Below are positions 54,724 to 63,148 of a DNA stretch of 64,000 nt, in pieces. Every line of letters starts with the position of its first letter. The first letter of the stretch is position 1. Source of the DNA: Arundinibacter roseus (lineage in GTDB: Bacteria > Bacteroidota > Bacteroidia > Cytophagales > Spirosomataceae); contig NZ_SMJU01000016.1 of the NCBI RefSeq assembly GCF_004348825.1, forward strand, positions 60,818-124,817. Direction: 5' to 3'. Both the position numbers and the translations under genes were made by a program. The notes beneath the pieces are model-generated. The model made no database searches, had not been told where the DNA came from, and worked only from the letters and a program-made list of their open reading frames with translations.

Positions 54724-55890
54724 CTATTTAAGCAACTCTCTGGCAATAACTAATTTTTGTATTTCTGATGTACCTTCATAGATCTGAGTGATCTTGGCGT
54801 CACGCATGAGGCGCTCTACATGATATTCTTTTACATACCCGTAGCCTCCATGAATCTGTACGGCTTCGGTTGTAGCCCACATGGCAACATCGGATGCATA
54901 AAGTTTAGCCATTGCCGCTGCTTTTGCGTAATCTTTGTTTTCATCTTTCAGGCGGGCAGCTTTATAAACGAGCATTCGGGCAGCTTCAATGCGTGTGGCC
55001 ATATCGGCAAGTTTGAACTGAATAGCCTGATGCTCAAAAATAACTTTCCCAAACGATTTGCGTTCCTGACTATATTTAAGCGCCATCTCGAACGCTCCGG
55101 CGGCAATGCCAAGCGCCTGCGCTGCAATCCCGATTCGTCCTCCGTTGAGGGTGCTCATGGCAAATTTGAAGCCAAAGCCATCATCGCCAATGCGGTTTTC
55201 TTTTGGTACTTTAACATCCGAAAACATCAGGGAATGCGTATCAGACGCCCGAATGCCCATTTTGTCTTCTTTGCGCCCCACCGAAAAACCCGGAAGCCCT
55301 TTTTCCACGATCAGGCAGTTGATGCCTTTGTGGCGTTTTTCAGGATTCGTCTGCGCAATTACCAAACATACCGACGAGCTATTTCCGTTGGTAATCCAGT
55401 TTTTGGTGCCGTTTAATAAATAATAATCGCCACAATCTTCTGCCAGTGTTTGCTGTGAGGTAGCATCCGAGCCGGCTTCGGGTTCTGAAAGGCAAAAAGC
55501 TCCGATCATTTGGCCCGAGGCAAGCGGCGGAAGGTACTTTTGCTTTTGCTCTTCGGTCCCGAATTTTTCTAATCCATAGCAGACCAGGGAGTTATTGACC
55601 GACATGATGACGGATGCGGATGCGTCTATCTTTGAAATCTCTTCAACGGCAATAGCGTATGAGATGGTATCCATCCCGCCGCCACCATATTCCACCGGGA
55701 CCATCATGCCCATAAATCCCATTTCCCCCATTTTTCGAAGTAGCTCCGGGTCAAATTTCTGAGCATTATCGCGTTCAATTACGCCCGGTAAAAGTTCTGT
55801 TTGGGCAAAATCGCGGGCTGCCTGTTGCACCGCTTCGTGTTCTTCGCTTAAATTAAAATCTAATCCAATTAACTCTGTATCCACAGCCAT
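54724..55890 (-). CDS. Acyl-CoA dehydrogenase
   Basis: The 388-residue FAD enzyme catalyses the first step of beta-oxidation of acyl-CoA. GAFCLSEPEAGSDATS is the FAD/substrate loop, GIAAQALGIAAGAFEMALKYSQERKSFGK is the helical core, and QIHGGYGYVKEYHVERLMRDAKITQIYEGTSEIQ carries the catalytic Glu in YEG, as in short-chain types. The start MAVDTELIGLDFNLSEEHEAVQ is normal. A good promoter lies upstream, overlapped by a palindrome. No beta-oxidation partner is adjacent. Confidence 0.95.
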   Translation of the reverse strand: MAVDTELIGLDFNLSEEHEAVQQAARDFAQTELLPGVIERDNAQKFDPELLRKMGEMGFMGMMVPVEYGGGGMDTISYAIAVEEISKIDASASVIMSVNNSLVCYGLEKFGTEEQKQKYLPPLASGQMIGAFCLSEPEAGSDATSQQTLAEDCGDYYLLNGTKNWITNGNSSSVCLVIAQTNPEKRHKGINCLIVEKGLPGFSVGRKEDKMGIRASDTHSLMFSDVKVPKENRIGDDGFGFKFAMSTLNGGRIGIAAQALGIAAGAFEMALKYSQERKSFGKVIFEHQAIQFKLADMATRIEAARMLVYKAARLKDENKDYAKAAAMAKLYASDVAMWATTEAVQIHGGYGYVKEYHVERLMRDAKITQIYEGTSEIQKLVIARELLK

Positions 55891-55921
55891 CAGTAAGTCG
55901 TTTTTTGATGAAGTAACTAGT

Positions 55922-55952
55922 CAAAAATAAAGAAATTGAAAGTAGTATGCAA
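55922..55952 (-). promoter_or_regulatory. Promoter of the acyl-CoA dehydrogenase gene
   Basis: On the minus strand TTG (55950-55952), 20 nt, TATTTTTG (55922-55929), a good fit to TTG/TAnnTTTG, about 30 nt before the ATG. Confidence 0.7.
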
Positions 55953-55958
55953 GCATAC
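55945..55958. promoter_or_regulatory. GTATGC-AA-GCATAC palindrome over the -33 element
   Basis: A perfect 6+6 bp palindrome with a 2-bp centre overlaps the -33 TTG of the acyl-CoA dehydrogenase promoter, so it is placed as a repressor site would be. A TetR-type regulator is possible but not shown. Confidence 0.45.
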
Positions 55959-56077
55959 GAACGTAATTGATTAGGTTTTTTAACGAATAAATTTAAATTT
56001 TTATTGAATAAAAATGCTGGAAAGAATCAGGCAATAGTACAATAGCTACCGATTAGTAGGAAAAAGAATTAAATGGC

Positions 56078-56107
56078 TTGTTATCTTATATGGGATGGTT
56101 AGATTTG
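56078..56107 (+). promoter_or_regulatory. Promoter of the three membrane-protein genes
   Basis: TTG (56078-56080), 19 nt, TAGATTTG (56100-56107) match the Bacteroidota consensus exactly, 33 nt before the ATG at 56140. Confidence 0.75.
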
Positions 56108-56139
56108 TGTAAAACAAGCCCTCAGCACAACCGCCACGC

Positions 56140-57336
56140 ATGGAACCCCAACCTATCTTGACCAATCAATACGCAGGCATTACTCTTTTTGTCCAAAAAC
56201 ATACGCAGAGTAAGTATTGGCTCTGGCAACTCACTGGTATCTGCACGTTACTTTCATGGTTTCTGGCCGTGCCGCCTTATACGGTTGGACTAACGTCTGA
56301 CGCATGGGCATTTGTGCAGATTCAGGCTGCGGATTTGCTTCATCCGCATCATTTGGAGGTTTACATCCGTCGTGAGAATATGATCATGCGCTGGATGTTG
56401 CCCTTTGTATATACTCTTACTGGTCGCTCGGTCATTGGAGTACTGGTTCTTCAGGCGGTCTTAGGTTTTATATTTCTGTATTTGTCTTCGCGCGAGGTTT
56501 TCCGGGTCACACAGGATAAAGTGTTGACGACATTCTTTGCACTTGCTTTTGCCAATATCTTTGTTTTTTCCTGGTTTCTGATTGATCTGGCAGGCTATGG
56601 CGATAGTTTTGGGTATTTTTTTCTGCTCATGGCGATGCTCTTTCGCAACCCGGTTTTGATTTTTATTTCCATGCAGGGCGCCTTCTTTACCGATGAGCGC
56701 GGGGTAATTGCCTCGGCCTACGTGGTGCTGTGGTGGGTGGTTCAATATTTGTTCAAAAAAACCGCATCTGAACGATCGAGCCTTGTAACAATCTTCCAAA
56801 GTGCCTTTACACCGCAGGTGCTTGCAATTCTGGCTGCAATGGCTGCGTATGTTCCTTTTCGTTCGTTCATTATGAATAACTACTTTCCGGATCACGCCTA
56901 CACAACAATTGGCACTCCCGTGCTTTTTGCTGATTTGCACCGTTGGGGTCTTGGAAATAGCCTTTGGACTTCTTTTGAGGGAATGTGGTTGTTGATGGGA
57001 GCGGCTGTGTTGGTTCTGTATAAAACAAGAAACTATTGGTACGCCGCAGCCTGCGCCTTCGGCTTCCTGATTCTGCTCGTAACGGGGCTACTGGTACATG
57101 ATGTAGACCGGGCCTTTGGGTACGGTTTTCCTTTTATTCTGATTGCAAATCGGGTGCTTTCTTACTACGTTCCCCGGCACGAACACCGAAAACTCATGTT
57201 TATCATTGCGCTGATCTGCCTCATTAGCCCGATGTGTTATACGTTGGGGTATAACAAAATAATTTGGGCGGAGCCACTTCCGATGAAGGCATTAATGATG
57301 CTGGACAGGCAAATGGGATGGGGATGGTTTGACTAA
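56140..57336 (+). CDS. Polytopic membrane protein, GT-C-like candidate
   Basis: The 398-residue protein has about ten hydrophobic segments, starting with a long cytoplasmic-looking N-terminus and helix 1 at about residue 30. The first large loop contains GLTSDAWAFVQIQAADLLHPHHLEVYIRRENMIMRW, with Asp residues placed as in GT-C glycosyltransferases. A later loop has DLAGYGDSFGYFF. No specific family is recognised; its role in lipid-linked sugar transfer is inference. It is first in a three-gene membrane cluster; a TAGATTTG box (57345-57352) also occurs before the next gene. Confidence 0.65.
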   Translation: MEPQPILTNQYAGITLFVQKHTQSKYWLWQLTGICTLLSWFLAVPPYTVGLTSDAWAFVQIQAADLLHPHHLEVYIRRENMIMRWMLPFVYTLTGRSVIGVLVLQAVLGFIFLYLSSREVFRVTQDKVLTTFFALAFANIFVFSWFLIDLAGYGDSFGYFFLLMAMLFRNPVLIFISMQGAFFTDERGVIASAYVVLWWVVQYLFKKTASERSSLVTIFQSAFTPQVLAILAAMAAYVPFRSFIMNNYFPDHAYTTIGTPVLFADLHRWGLGNSLWTSFEGMWLLMGAAVLVLYKTRNYWYAAACAFGFLILLVTGLLVHDVDRAFGYGFPFILIANRVLSYYVPRHEHRKLMFIIALICLISPMCYTLGYNKIIWAEPLPMKALMMLDRQMGWGWFD

Positions 57337-57394
57337 TTAATTTGTAGATTTGTGCCGTCAGACCATTTCGTATATCTAAACGTGATAGCTACTT

Positions 57395-58669
57395 ATGCCA
57401 ATTTTGACGGTATTTTATATAAAATTAGTTCTTTGCCTGCTGCTTACGGTGGCCATTTTATGGACCACAAATAAGCAAAACCTCTTCGCAAAATGGCAGC
57501 GTGAAAACGATAAACTCCTTTTTGGAATTGGTTTTTTAGCTGTTCGTTTACTTCCATTTATCGGAATTTTCCTGCTTATCGGAGAAGATCCGCGTGGCGA
57601 TGTTCCCTTTTTTTTTTACAAAGCAGAAGCTGCTAAATCAGGCGGATTCGTTTACCGCGATTTCTGGTCCTATCATGCACCCTTGTTTTCGTACGTCATA
57701 AGCCTGCCTCTTTGGATTTGGCATAATGCACGCGCCATTGTGCTGCTTATGGTAAGTATGGAAACGCTCATTTTGTGGATGACCTATCAGTATTACAAGA
57801 AAAAAACGGAAAATGCCCTGCAACTGACATTTGTATATTGGCTGCTGCCCGCTGCCTTTATGTACATTCTGATTGACGGACAGGAAGAAGTCTGGTTTTG
57901 GGGGGCGGCGCTGCTAATGGTGGCCTATGCCCGCAAGCATCCTCAAATGTATGAAGCAGGAATCGGAGTGTTTTTTGCCATGGCTTTGCTGTTTATAAAG
58001 GTTACGTTTATTTTCTTTCTTCCACCACTCCTGCTGATTGTTCGCAAGCCGCTAAAAATGGTCCTTGTGATGGCTGCTATTGGGCTTCCCGTGCTGGGCT
58101 TCCTGTACTGGCAAATCGGGGATTTGTTTTTGATGCCAATTCAACATACCGAGCAGCTCATGACCCCAAACCTGTTTTCGGTGTTGCGTCCTTTTATCGA
58201 GCTTTTTGTAACGATTAATGAAAAAAACAGCCCTATGCTCAATTGGGTTGGTTTGGTATTTACGCTGCTTATTCCTTCGTATATGGCCTGGCAGCATCGA
58301 AAACAGCATATCATTCAGCTACTTCCCAGCCTGTTTGTTGCCACTTTTGCCTGCATGATGCTGTTTCAGGCAAGTGCTCCCGGAGCTTACCTAATCGCCT
58401 ACCTGATGGCAGTTGTCTTTGAGCTGATTGATCTTAAAAATATGTGGCACATGACGGTTTTGCTAACTATAAACTGGCTGACGGTCGTGCAGCCCTTTGT
58501 TTATGTGTATAACAAACAGCCTTCTTACACAGATTTTTCAATGTTTGCAGTGCCGGTCTATCTCTTCGAATACCTGCTTCAGGTCATTAGCGTCTTGTGC
58601 TACCTTTGGATTCTCCGTCAGTCGTATCGTCATATCATTCGTACTAATCAATCTCCTGCCTTCGCATGA
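57395..58669 (+). CDS. Polytopic membrane protein, GT-C-like, first tandem paralogue
   Basis: The 424-residue protein has about eleven membrane segments. After helix 2 a loop reads EDPRGDVPFFFYKAEAAKSGGFVYRDFWSYHAPLFSYV; its Asp and the YRDFWS element are typical of polyprenyl-linked GT-C/DUF2029-like glycosyltransferases. It is clearly paralogous to the next protein (VYRDFWS; QEEVW; LFSVLRPFIE against LLSVLNPLFF). The stop overlaps the next ATG (ATGA), so translation is coupled. Function is inferred by fold only. Confidence 0.72.
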   Translation: MPILTVFYIKLVLCLLLTVAILWTTNKQNLFAKWQRENDKLLFGIGFLAVRLLPFIGIFLLIGEDPRGDVPFFFYKAEAAKSGGFVYRDFWSYHAPLFSYVISLPLWIWHNARAIVLLMVSMETLILWMTYQYYKKKTENALQLTFVYWLLPAAFMYILIDGQEEVWFWGAALLMVAYARKHPQMYEAGIGVFFAMALLFIKVTFIFFLPPLLLIVRKPLKMVLVMAAIGLPVLGFLYWQIGDLFLMPIQHTEQLMTPNLFSVLRPFIELFVTINEKNSPMLNWVGLVFTLLIPSYMAWQHRKQHIIQLLPSLFVATFACMMLFQASAPGAYLIAYLMAVVFELIDLKNMWHMTVLLTINWLTVVQPFVYVYNKQPSYTDFSMFAVPVYLFEYLLQVISVLCYLWILRQSYRHIIRTNQSPAFA

Positions 58670-59913
58670 ACCTGGTCCTCATCAAAAGCCTGCTCAGTGT
58701 TCTATTGGTCCTGACGGCAGGAGTGATTCTCTGGAAAAAGGAATACCTGACCCAACGGCTGAAAGATCAACGGGTAACCCGAATGCTGGCGTTGGGTTGG
58801 CTGTTATTTCGCGTTGTACCGTTCCTGCTTGTGTATGTGGCGGCAGGCTTCGCCCCGACTTCTGATGTCAATGGGTTTTGGGATGAAGGTAGTAAGGCAT
58901 CTATGGGACAGGTTGTTTACCGGGATTTCTGGTCGCCTTATTCTCCGTTTTTTGCGTATTTTCTTGGAATATGGTTAAAAATCTGGTACGATCCCCGCAT
59001 GATTGTCCTCACGATGACCGTCATGGATGCTCTGGCGCTTTGGGCTACGTGGCACTTATATCGATCCCGGATGTCGGCAGCGGATTTTTTATACAAAGCA
59101 CTGCTTTACTACGTGCTGCCGGGTTCGCTGATCCTATGCGTGGTGGGTGCTCAGGAAGATGTTTGGATGTGGCTTTTGGTAGTGGCTGCTTACCTTTTTC
59201 GGCAGCGTACCGGCCGGGTTGAGGTCTATGCTGCCATTCTGGCTATCGGGTTGCTGTTGACCAAAGCCATTTTTATCCTGATTCTGGTGCCGTTGTTTTT
59301 TTTAGAAAAAGAGAAAATACGCTTTACGGTCATTATGGTCGCGATTGGAGCGCTTACCCTTGCCATTTTATATCCTTTGGTAGGCATGGAGTTTATGCAA
59401 CCTCTCGATGAAGCGGATACCCTGCGCGCACCGAATTTACTTTCTGTGCTGAATCCCCTGTTTTTTAATAGCATCGGTGTGGGTCAAAAGTTCTGGAATT
59501 GGGCAGGTTTGGTCGTTTCTGTGGGCCTGGGAAGCTGGACGGCCTGGCGGCTCCGTACCGCCGATTTTTCAGAAATGATTTCCCGTACCTGGGTGACGCT
59601 CTATGCCACAATGATGGTAGTGCAGCAAAGCGCATACAGCAACTATATTTTTCTGTTTCTGATCCCGCTCCTATTTGTTGTGATAGACTGGCGAAATCGC
59701 ACGCAGGTTGGTTTGTTGCTGGTTTTTAACATACTATGTGTAGTTCATCCGTCCTATTGGTGGCGCCTCGGCATGCCCAAATACCTTACGCCCGCTGATA
59801 TCGTAGCGTCAGGTGCAGCAATACTCGACTACCTGATGCAGGTGGCGATTGTGGCGTTAACGATTTATTTTGTAAGGTTGGCGGGTATATTTTCAAAAAA
59901 TCAGCACATATGA
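58666..59913 (+). CDS. Polytopic membrane protein, GT-C-like, second tandem paralogue
   Basis: The 415-residue paralogue keeps the first-loop pattern ATSDVNGFWDEGSKASMGQVVYRDFWSPYSPFFAYF-like (with TSD and the YRDFWS motif), QEDVWMW and LLSVLNPLFFNS. Helix count and length match the preceding protein, but overall identity by eye is modest, so the duplication is old. The ATG overlaps the upstream stop by 4 nt. It ends before a bidirectional terminator shared with serS. Confidence 0.72.
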   Translation: MNLVLIKSLLSVLLVLTAGVILWKKEYLTQRLKDQRVTRMLALGWLLFRVVPFLLVYVAAGFAPTSDVNGFWDEGSKASMGQVVYRDFWSPYSPFFAYFLGIWLKIWYDPRMIVLTMTVMDALALWATWHLYRSRMSAADFLYKALLYYVLPGSLILCVVGAQEDVWMWLLVVAAYLFRQRTGRVEVYAAILAIGLLLTKAIFILILVPLFFLEKEKIRFTVIMVAIGALTLAILYPLVGMEFMQPLDEADTLRAPNLLSVLNPLFFNSIGVGQKFWNWAGLVVSVGLGSWTAWRLRTADFSEMISRTWVTLYATMMVVQQSAYSNYIFLFLIPLLFVVIDWRNRTQVGLLLVFNILCVVHPSYWWRLGMPKYLTPADIVASGAAILDYLMQVAIVALTIYFVRLAGIFSKNQHI

Positions 59914-59955
59914 TTACGAAAAAATCAGAGCCTCACAGCTCTGCTTTTTTCGTAA
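59914..59955. terminator. Bidirectional terminator
   Basis: TTACGAAAAAATCAGAGC (59914-59931) pairs with GCTCTGCTTTTTTCGTAA (59938-59955) with one mismatch and a 6-nt loop. It lies between convergent genes. Confidence 0.85.
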
Positions 59956-59983
59956 CTCGTCTTTATATTCCAAAACTCATTTC

Positions 59984-61258
59984 CTAGCCAATCGTCTCAA
60001 ATCCGCAGTACGGAACCAGTACTTTCGGGATTTTTATGCTGCCATCGGCCTGTTGGTTATTTTCCAAAATAGAGGCCAAAATACGCGGCAACGCAAGCGC
60101 TGAGCCGTTGAGGGTATGCAGCAGTTGGGTTTTTCCGTCTATTTTATACCGCAGTTTCAATCGGTTGGCCTGGTAGCTCTCAAAATTTGATACGGAACTA
60201 CATTCGAGCCAACGCTCCTGCGCAGCTGACCACACTTCAAAATCGTAGGTCAGTGCGGAGGTAAAGCCCATATCGCCGCCACAAAGACGCAAAATCCGGA
60301 AGGGAAGTTCGAGTTTTTCCAAGAGTCCCTGCACGTGTTGTGCCATGTCTTCCAGTGCCTGATACGAATCTTCGGGCTTGCACACCTGCACAATCTCAAC
60401 TTTATCAAACTGATGCAGGCGATTCAGGCCCCGGACGTGGGCACCCCAACTACCGGCTTCGCGGCGAAAACAGGGCGTATGTCCGACATTTTTGATGGGC
60501 AGGTCATTTTCCTGCACGATCACATCCCGGTACAGATTTGTAATGGGAACCTCCGCCGTCGGAATCAGGTACAGGTCGTCAGCGGCGGCGTAGTACATTT
60601 GACCTTCCTTGTCGGGCAACTGTCCCGTTCCGAAACCCGAATCGGCATTCACCAGGATCGGTGGCTGAATTTCGGTATACCCTGCGTTGGCGGCTTCATT
60701 GAGAAAAAAAGCAATCATGGCGCGCTGAATTCGGGCGCCTTTTCCTTTATAGACCGGAAAGCCCGCTCCACTGATTTTATTTCCCAATTCAAAATCAATG
60801 ATGTCAAGCTTTTTGATTAATTCCCAGTGCGGCTGTGCGCCTTCGGGCAGCACGGGCTTTTCTCCTTTTTCAAGAATCGTCTCGTTTTCATCGGCAGTCC
60901 GGCCTTCGGGTACGCTCGCATGCGGAAGATTGGGAAGCTTCACCAGCTCGTCGTATAGCTCCGTTTCGAGGCCCTTCAGCTGCTCATCGAGTTGCCTGGT
61001 AGTTTCTTTGAGCGTGGCGGTTTCGGCTTTGGCTGCTTCGGCTTCAGCTTTTTTCCCTTGCTTCATCAGGCCGCCGATTTCCCGTGCCAGCGCATTCGAT
61101 TTGGCCAGCGTTTGATCCAGTTCCTGCTGTGTTTCACGTCGCAGCCGATCTATTTTCAGAATAAGTTCAACGGCCTCCTCGGCGTCACGAACGAATTTCT
61201 TTTTCAATCCCGCAATAGTCAGTTCCTTATTTTCGCGGATAAATGTGGTTTGTAGCAT
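59984..61258 (-). CDS. serS: Seryl-tRNA synthetase
   Basis: I chose the ATG at 61258 (MLQTTFIRENKELTIAGLKKK), giving 424 residues; the frame is open further but without family similarity. The N-terminal long coiled-coil arm (about 30-115, ALAREIGGLMKQGKKAEAEA) binds tRNA. The class II core has motif 2 CFRREAGSWGAHVRGLNRLHQFDKVE and motif 3 GSALALPRILASILENNQ. It charges tRNA-Ser. Confidence 0.97.
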   Translation of the reverse strand: MLQTTFIRENKELTIAGLKKKFVRDAEEAVELILKIDRLRRETQQELDQTLAKSNALAREIGGLMKQGKKAEAEAAKAETATLKETTRQLDEQLKGLETELYDELVKLPNLPHASVPEGRTADENETILEKGEKPVLPEGAQPHWELIKKLDIIDFELGNKISGAGFPVYKGKGARIQRAMIAFFLNEAANAGYTEIQPPILVNADSGFGTGQLPDKEGQMYYAAADDLYLIPTAEVPITNLYRDVIVQENDLPIKNVGHTPCFRREAGSWGAHVRGLNRLHQFDKVEIVQVCKPEDSYQALEDMAQHVQGLLEKLELPFRILRLCGGDMGFTSALTYDFEVWSAAQERWLECSSVSNFESYQANRLKLRYKIDGKTQLLHTLNGSALALPRILASILENNQQADGSIKIPKVLVPYCGFETIG

Positions 61259-61320
61259 GAGTTGGTTTTCTCGATAAGAATTTGTTGGCGCGCTACTGTG
61301 TGCGTCCAAACGGTTTAGTT

Positions 61321-62679
61321 TCAGGGAGCCGTAAAAATCCCTTTCATGGCGTCTTCGTAGTAAAAAAGGCGTTCATTGAGCACGTTCAGGGCTTCGGCTT
61401 TTTGTTTGGCATGAATCAAAATCGAAAGATTATGCTCCGATGCTCCGTACGAAATCATACGAATCGGGATATGCTTCATGGCGTCCAGAACCTTATGAGC
61501 AACTCCTTCTTTATCAGCACTGAAATTCCCGACGATACAGATAATGGTCTGATCGGTATCGTGTTCTTCAAGATCGGCAAATTCGCGCAACTCAGCCGTG
61601 ATGGCGTCGAGGTTGGTATTGTTGTCAATCGTAACCGACACCGACACCTCGGAAGTGGTAATCATATCCACGGGCGTTTTGTATTTTTCAAAAATCTCAA
61701 ACACCCTCCGCAAAAATCCGTAGGCATTCAGCATACGGGTTGAGTGAATATAAATAGCCGTAATGTTGTCTTTGGCGGCAATTGCTTTGATCTCGCGGTC
61801 AGAACTGTTGTTGGCAATCAGCGTACCGGGTGCTTCAGGCTGCATGGTATTTTTTAACCGCACGGGTACGCCTCTCATTTTGGCGGGCGTAATCGTACTT
61901 GGATGCAGGATTTTGGCTCCAAAATAAGCAAGTTCAGCGGCTTCTTCAAAGGTCAGTTCCCGAATCGGGAACGTCCGCTTCACAATGCGCGGGTCGTTGT
62001 TGTGCATGCCGTCAATGTCCGTCCAAATCTGAATTTCCTCCGCCCGGATCGCCCCGCCAATGAGCGATGCGGTGTAGTCTGAGCCGCCGCGTTTGAGATT
62101 ATCTACTTCGCCGCGTGGGTTCCGGCAAATGAATCCCTGCGTAATAATCAGTTGTTTGTCAGGATGTTGCTCCAAAATAGAGGTGAGCAGTTCTTCAATG
62201 GTTTGAAGCTCAGGCTCTCCTTCGGTATCAATACGCATAAATTCCAGGGCAGGAAGCAAAATAGAGTTTTCGCCCTGCTCTACAAGGTAAGCTTCAAACA
62301 TCTGCGTGCTCAGCAGCTCGCCTTCTGCCACAAGTTCTTTTTCCTGCTTGCTGGTAAACGGCTTTATCTGAACCAGCGAACGAATGAAGGAGAACTCTTT
62401 TTCTACAATCTCAGTCCCTTTGGCCAGGCCGGTATCCGTTTGGTACAGATCCTGAATAAACTCGTCGTAGTGAGACTTCAAGGCATCAATTTGCCGATTT
62501 ACCTCTGCTTCGTCATTCGCTTTGGCAGCCTCGCCAATAGAAATCAGGGCATTGGTGGTGCCGGAAAGCGCCGACAAAACAACGATTTTGCGGGTTTCTG
62601 TGGAGGTAATCAATTGACGGATGGAGTGCATACGTTCGGGCTTTCCGACGGAGGTACCCCCAAATTTCCAGACTTGCAT
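61321..62679 (-). CDS. lysC: Aspartate kinase
   Basis: The 452-residue enzyme makes aspartyl phosphate, first step to Lys, Thr and Met. MQVWKFGGTSVGKPERM is the family start (K-F-G-G-T-S), then RGGSDYTASLIGGAIRAEEIQIWTDIDG, the ATP/Asp-binding core, and two C-terminal ACT regions (VDMITTSEVSVSVTIDN; CIVGNFSADKEG; IRMISYGASEHNLSILI) for feedback control. It is monofunctional, without a homoserine dehydrogenase domain. It lies 62 nt upstream of serS on the same strand. Confidence 0.95.
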   Translation of the reverse strand: MQVWKFGGTSVGKPERMHSIRQLITSTETRKIVVLSALSGTTNALISIGEAAKANDEAEVNRQIDALKSHYDEFIQDLYQTDTGLAKGTEIVEKEFSFIRSLVQIKPFTSKQEKELVAEGELLSTQMFEAYLVEQGENSILLPALEFMRIDTEGEPELQTIEELLTSILEQHPDKQLIITQGFICRNPRGEVDNLKRGGSDYTASLIGGAIRAEEIQIWTDIDGMHNNDPRIVKRTFPIRELTFEEAAELAYFGAKILHPSTITPAKMRGVPVRLKNTMQPEAPGTLIANNSSDREIKAIAAKDNITAIYIHSTRMLNAYGFLRRVFEIFEKYKTPVDMITTSEVSVSVTIDNNTNLDAITAELREFADLEEHDTDQTIICIVGNFSADKEGVAHKVLDAMKHIPIRMISYGASEHNLSILIHAKQKAEALNVLNERLFYYEDAMKGIFTAP

Positions 62680-62713
62680 GGGAATGAAAGATTAAGCTTT
62701 AACTAGTTTTATA

Positions 62714-63004
62714 TTAATTTTCCTTGTTCAGCTTTGTCGAAGACGAGCTGTGTAAGGATACTTTTTTCTTGCTGTTTATGACGCCCCAAATGCCAATCCC
62801 CACCCAAATGACGTTAACACAGGCCGAAGGGTAGGCTCCTACATAGGCGGTGTTCAAAATTAGTCCGATGCTGCCAATGATGTTTGCCCACAAATAAAAG
62901 GGTGCATCGGCTCGCATTCGGCCACTGATGTTGAGTCCGTAGGCGGCAACTACAAGCACGGAGCCAATCCAGCCAAGGATGTCAAACCAAATTTTTTCGT
63001 TCAT
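62714..63004 (-). CDS. Small membrane protein of the CBU_0592 type
   Basis: The 96-residue protein has three membrane segments (about 7-24, 38-54, 62-78) with DILGWIGSVLVVAAYGLN, FYLWANIIGSIGLILNTAYVGAYPSACVNVIWVGIGIWG and a basic tail. It resembles CBU_0592-like small transporter-type proteins of unknown function. It lies 34 nt upstream of lysC on the same strand and may be co-transcribed. Confidence 0.75.
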   Translation of the reverse strand: MNEKIWFDILGWIGSVLVVAAYGLNISGRMRADAPFYLWANIIGSIGLILNTAYVGAYPSACVNVIWVGIGIWGVINSKKKVSLHSSSSTKLNKEN

Positions 63005-63148
63005 AGAAACAAAAGCTTACACAAGTGATAACATCTTTATGGCTTGGTAAAAATTGAATTATGGTATAATTGCTCAATATAGTTAGCATTTAATTGAAAT
63101 AATAGTTAATTGTATACAGAATATTATTCAATATTTTTTTGAAAAAAA

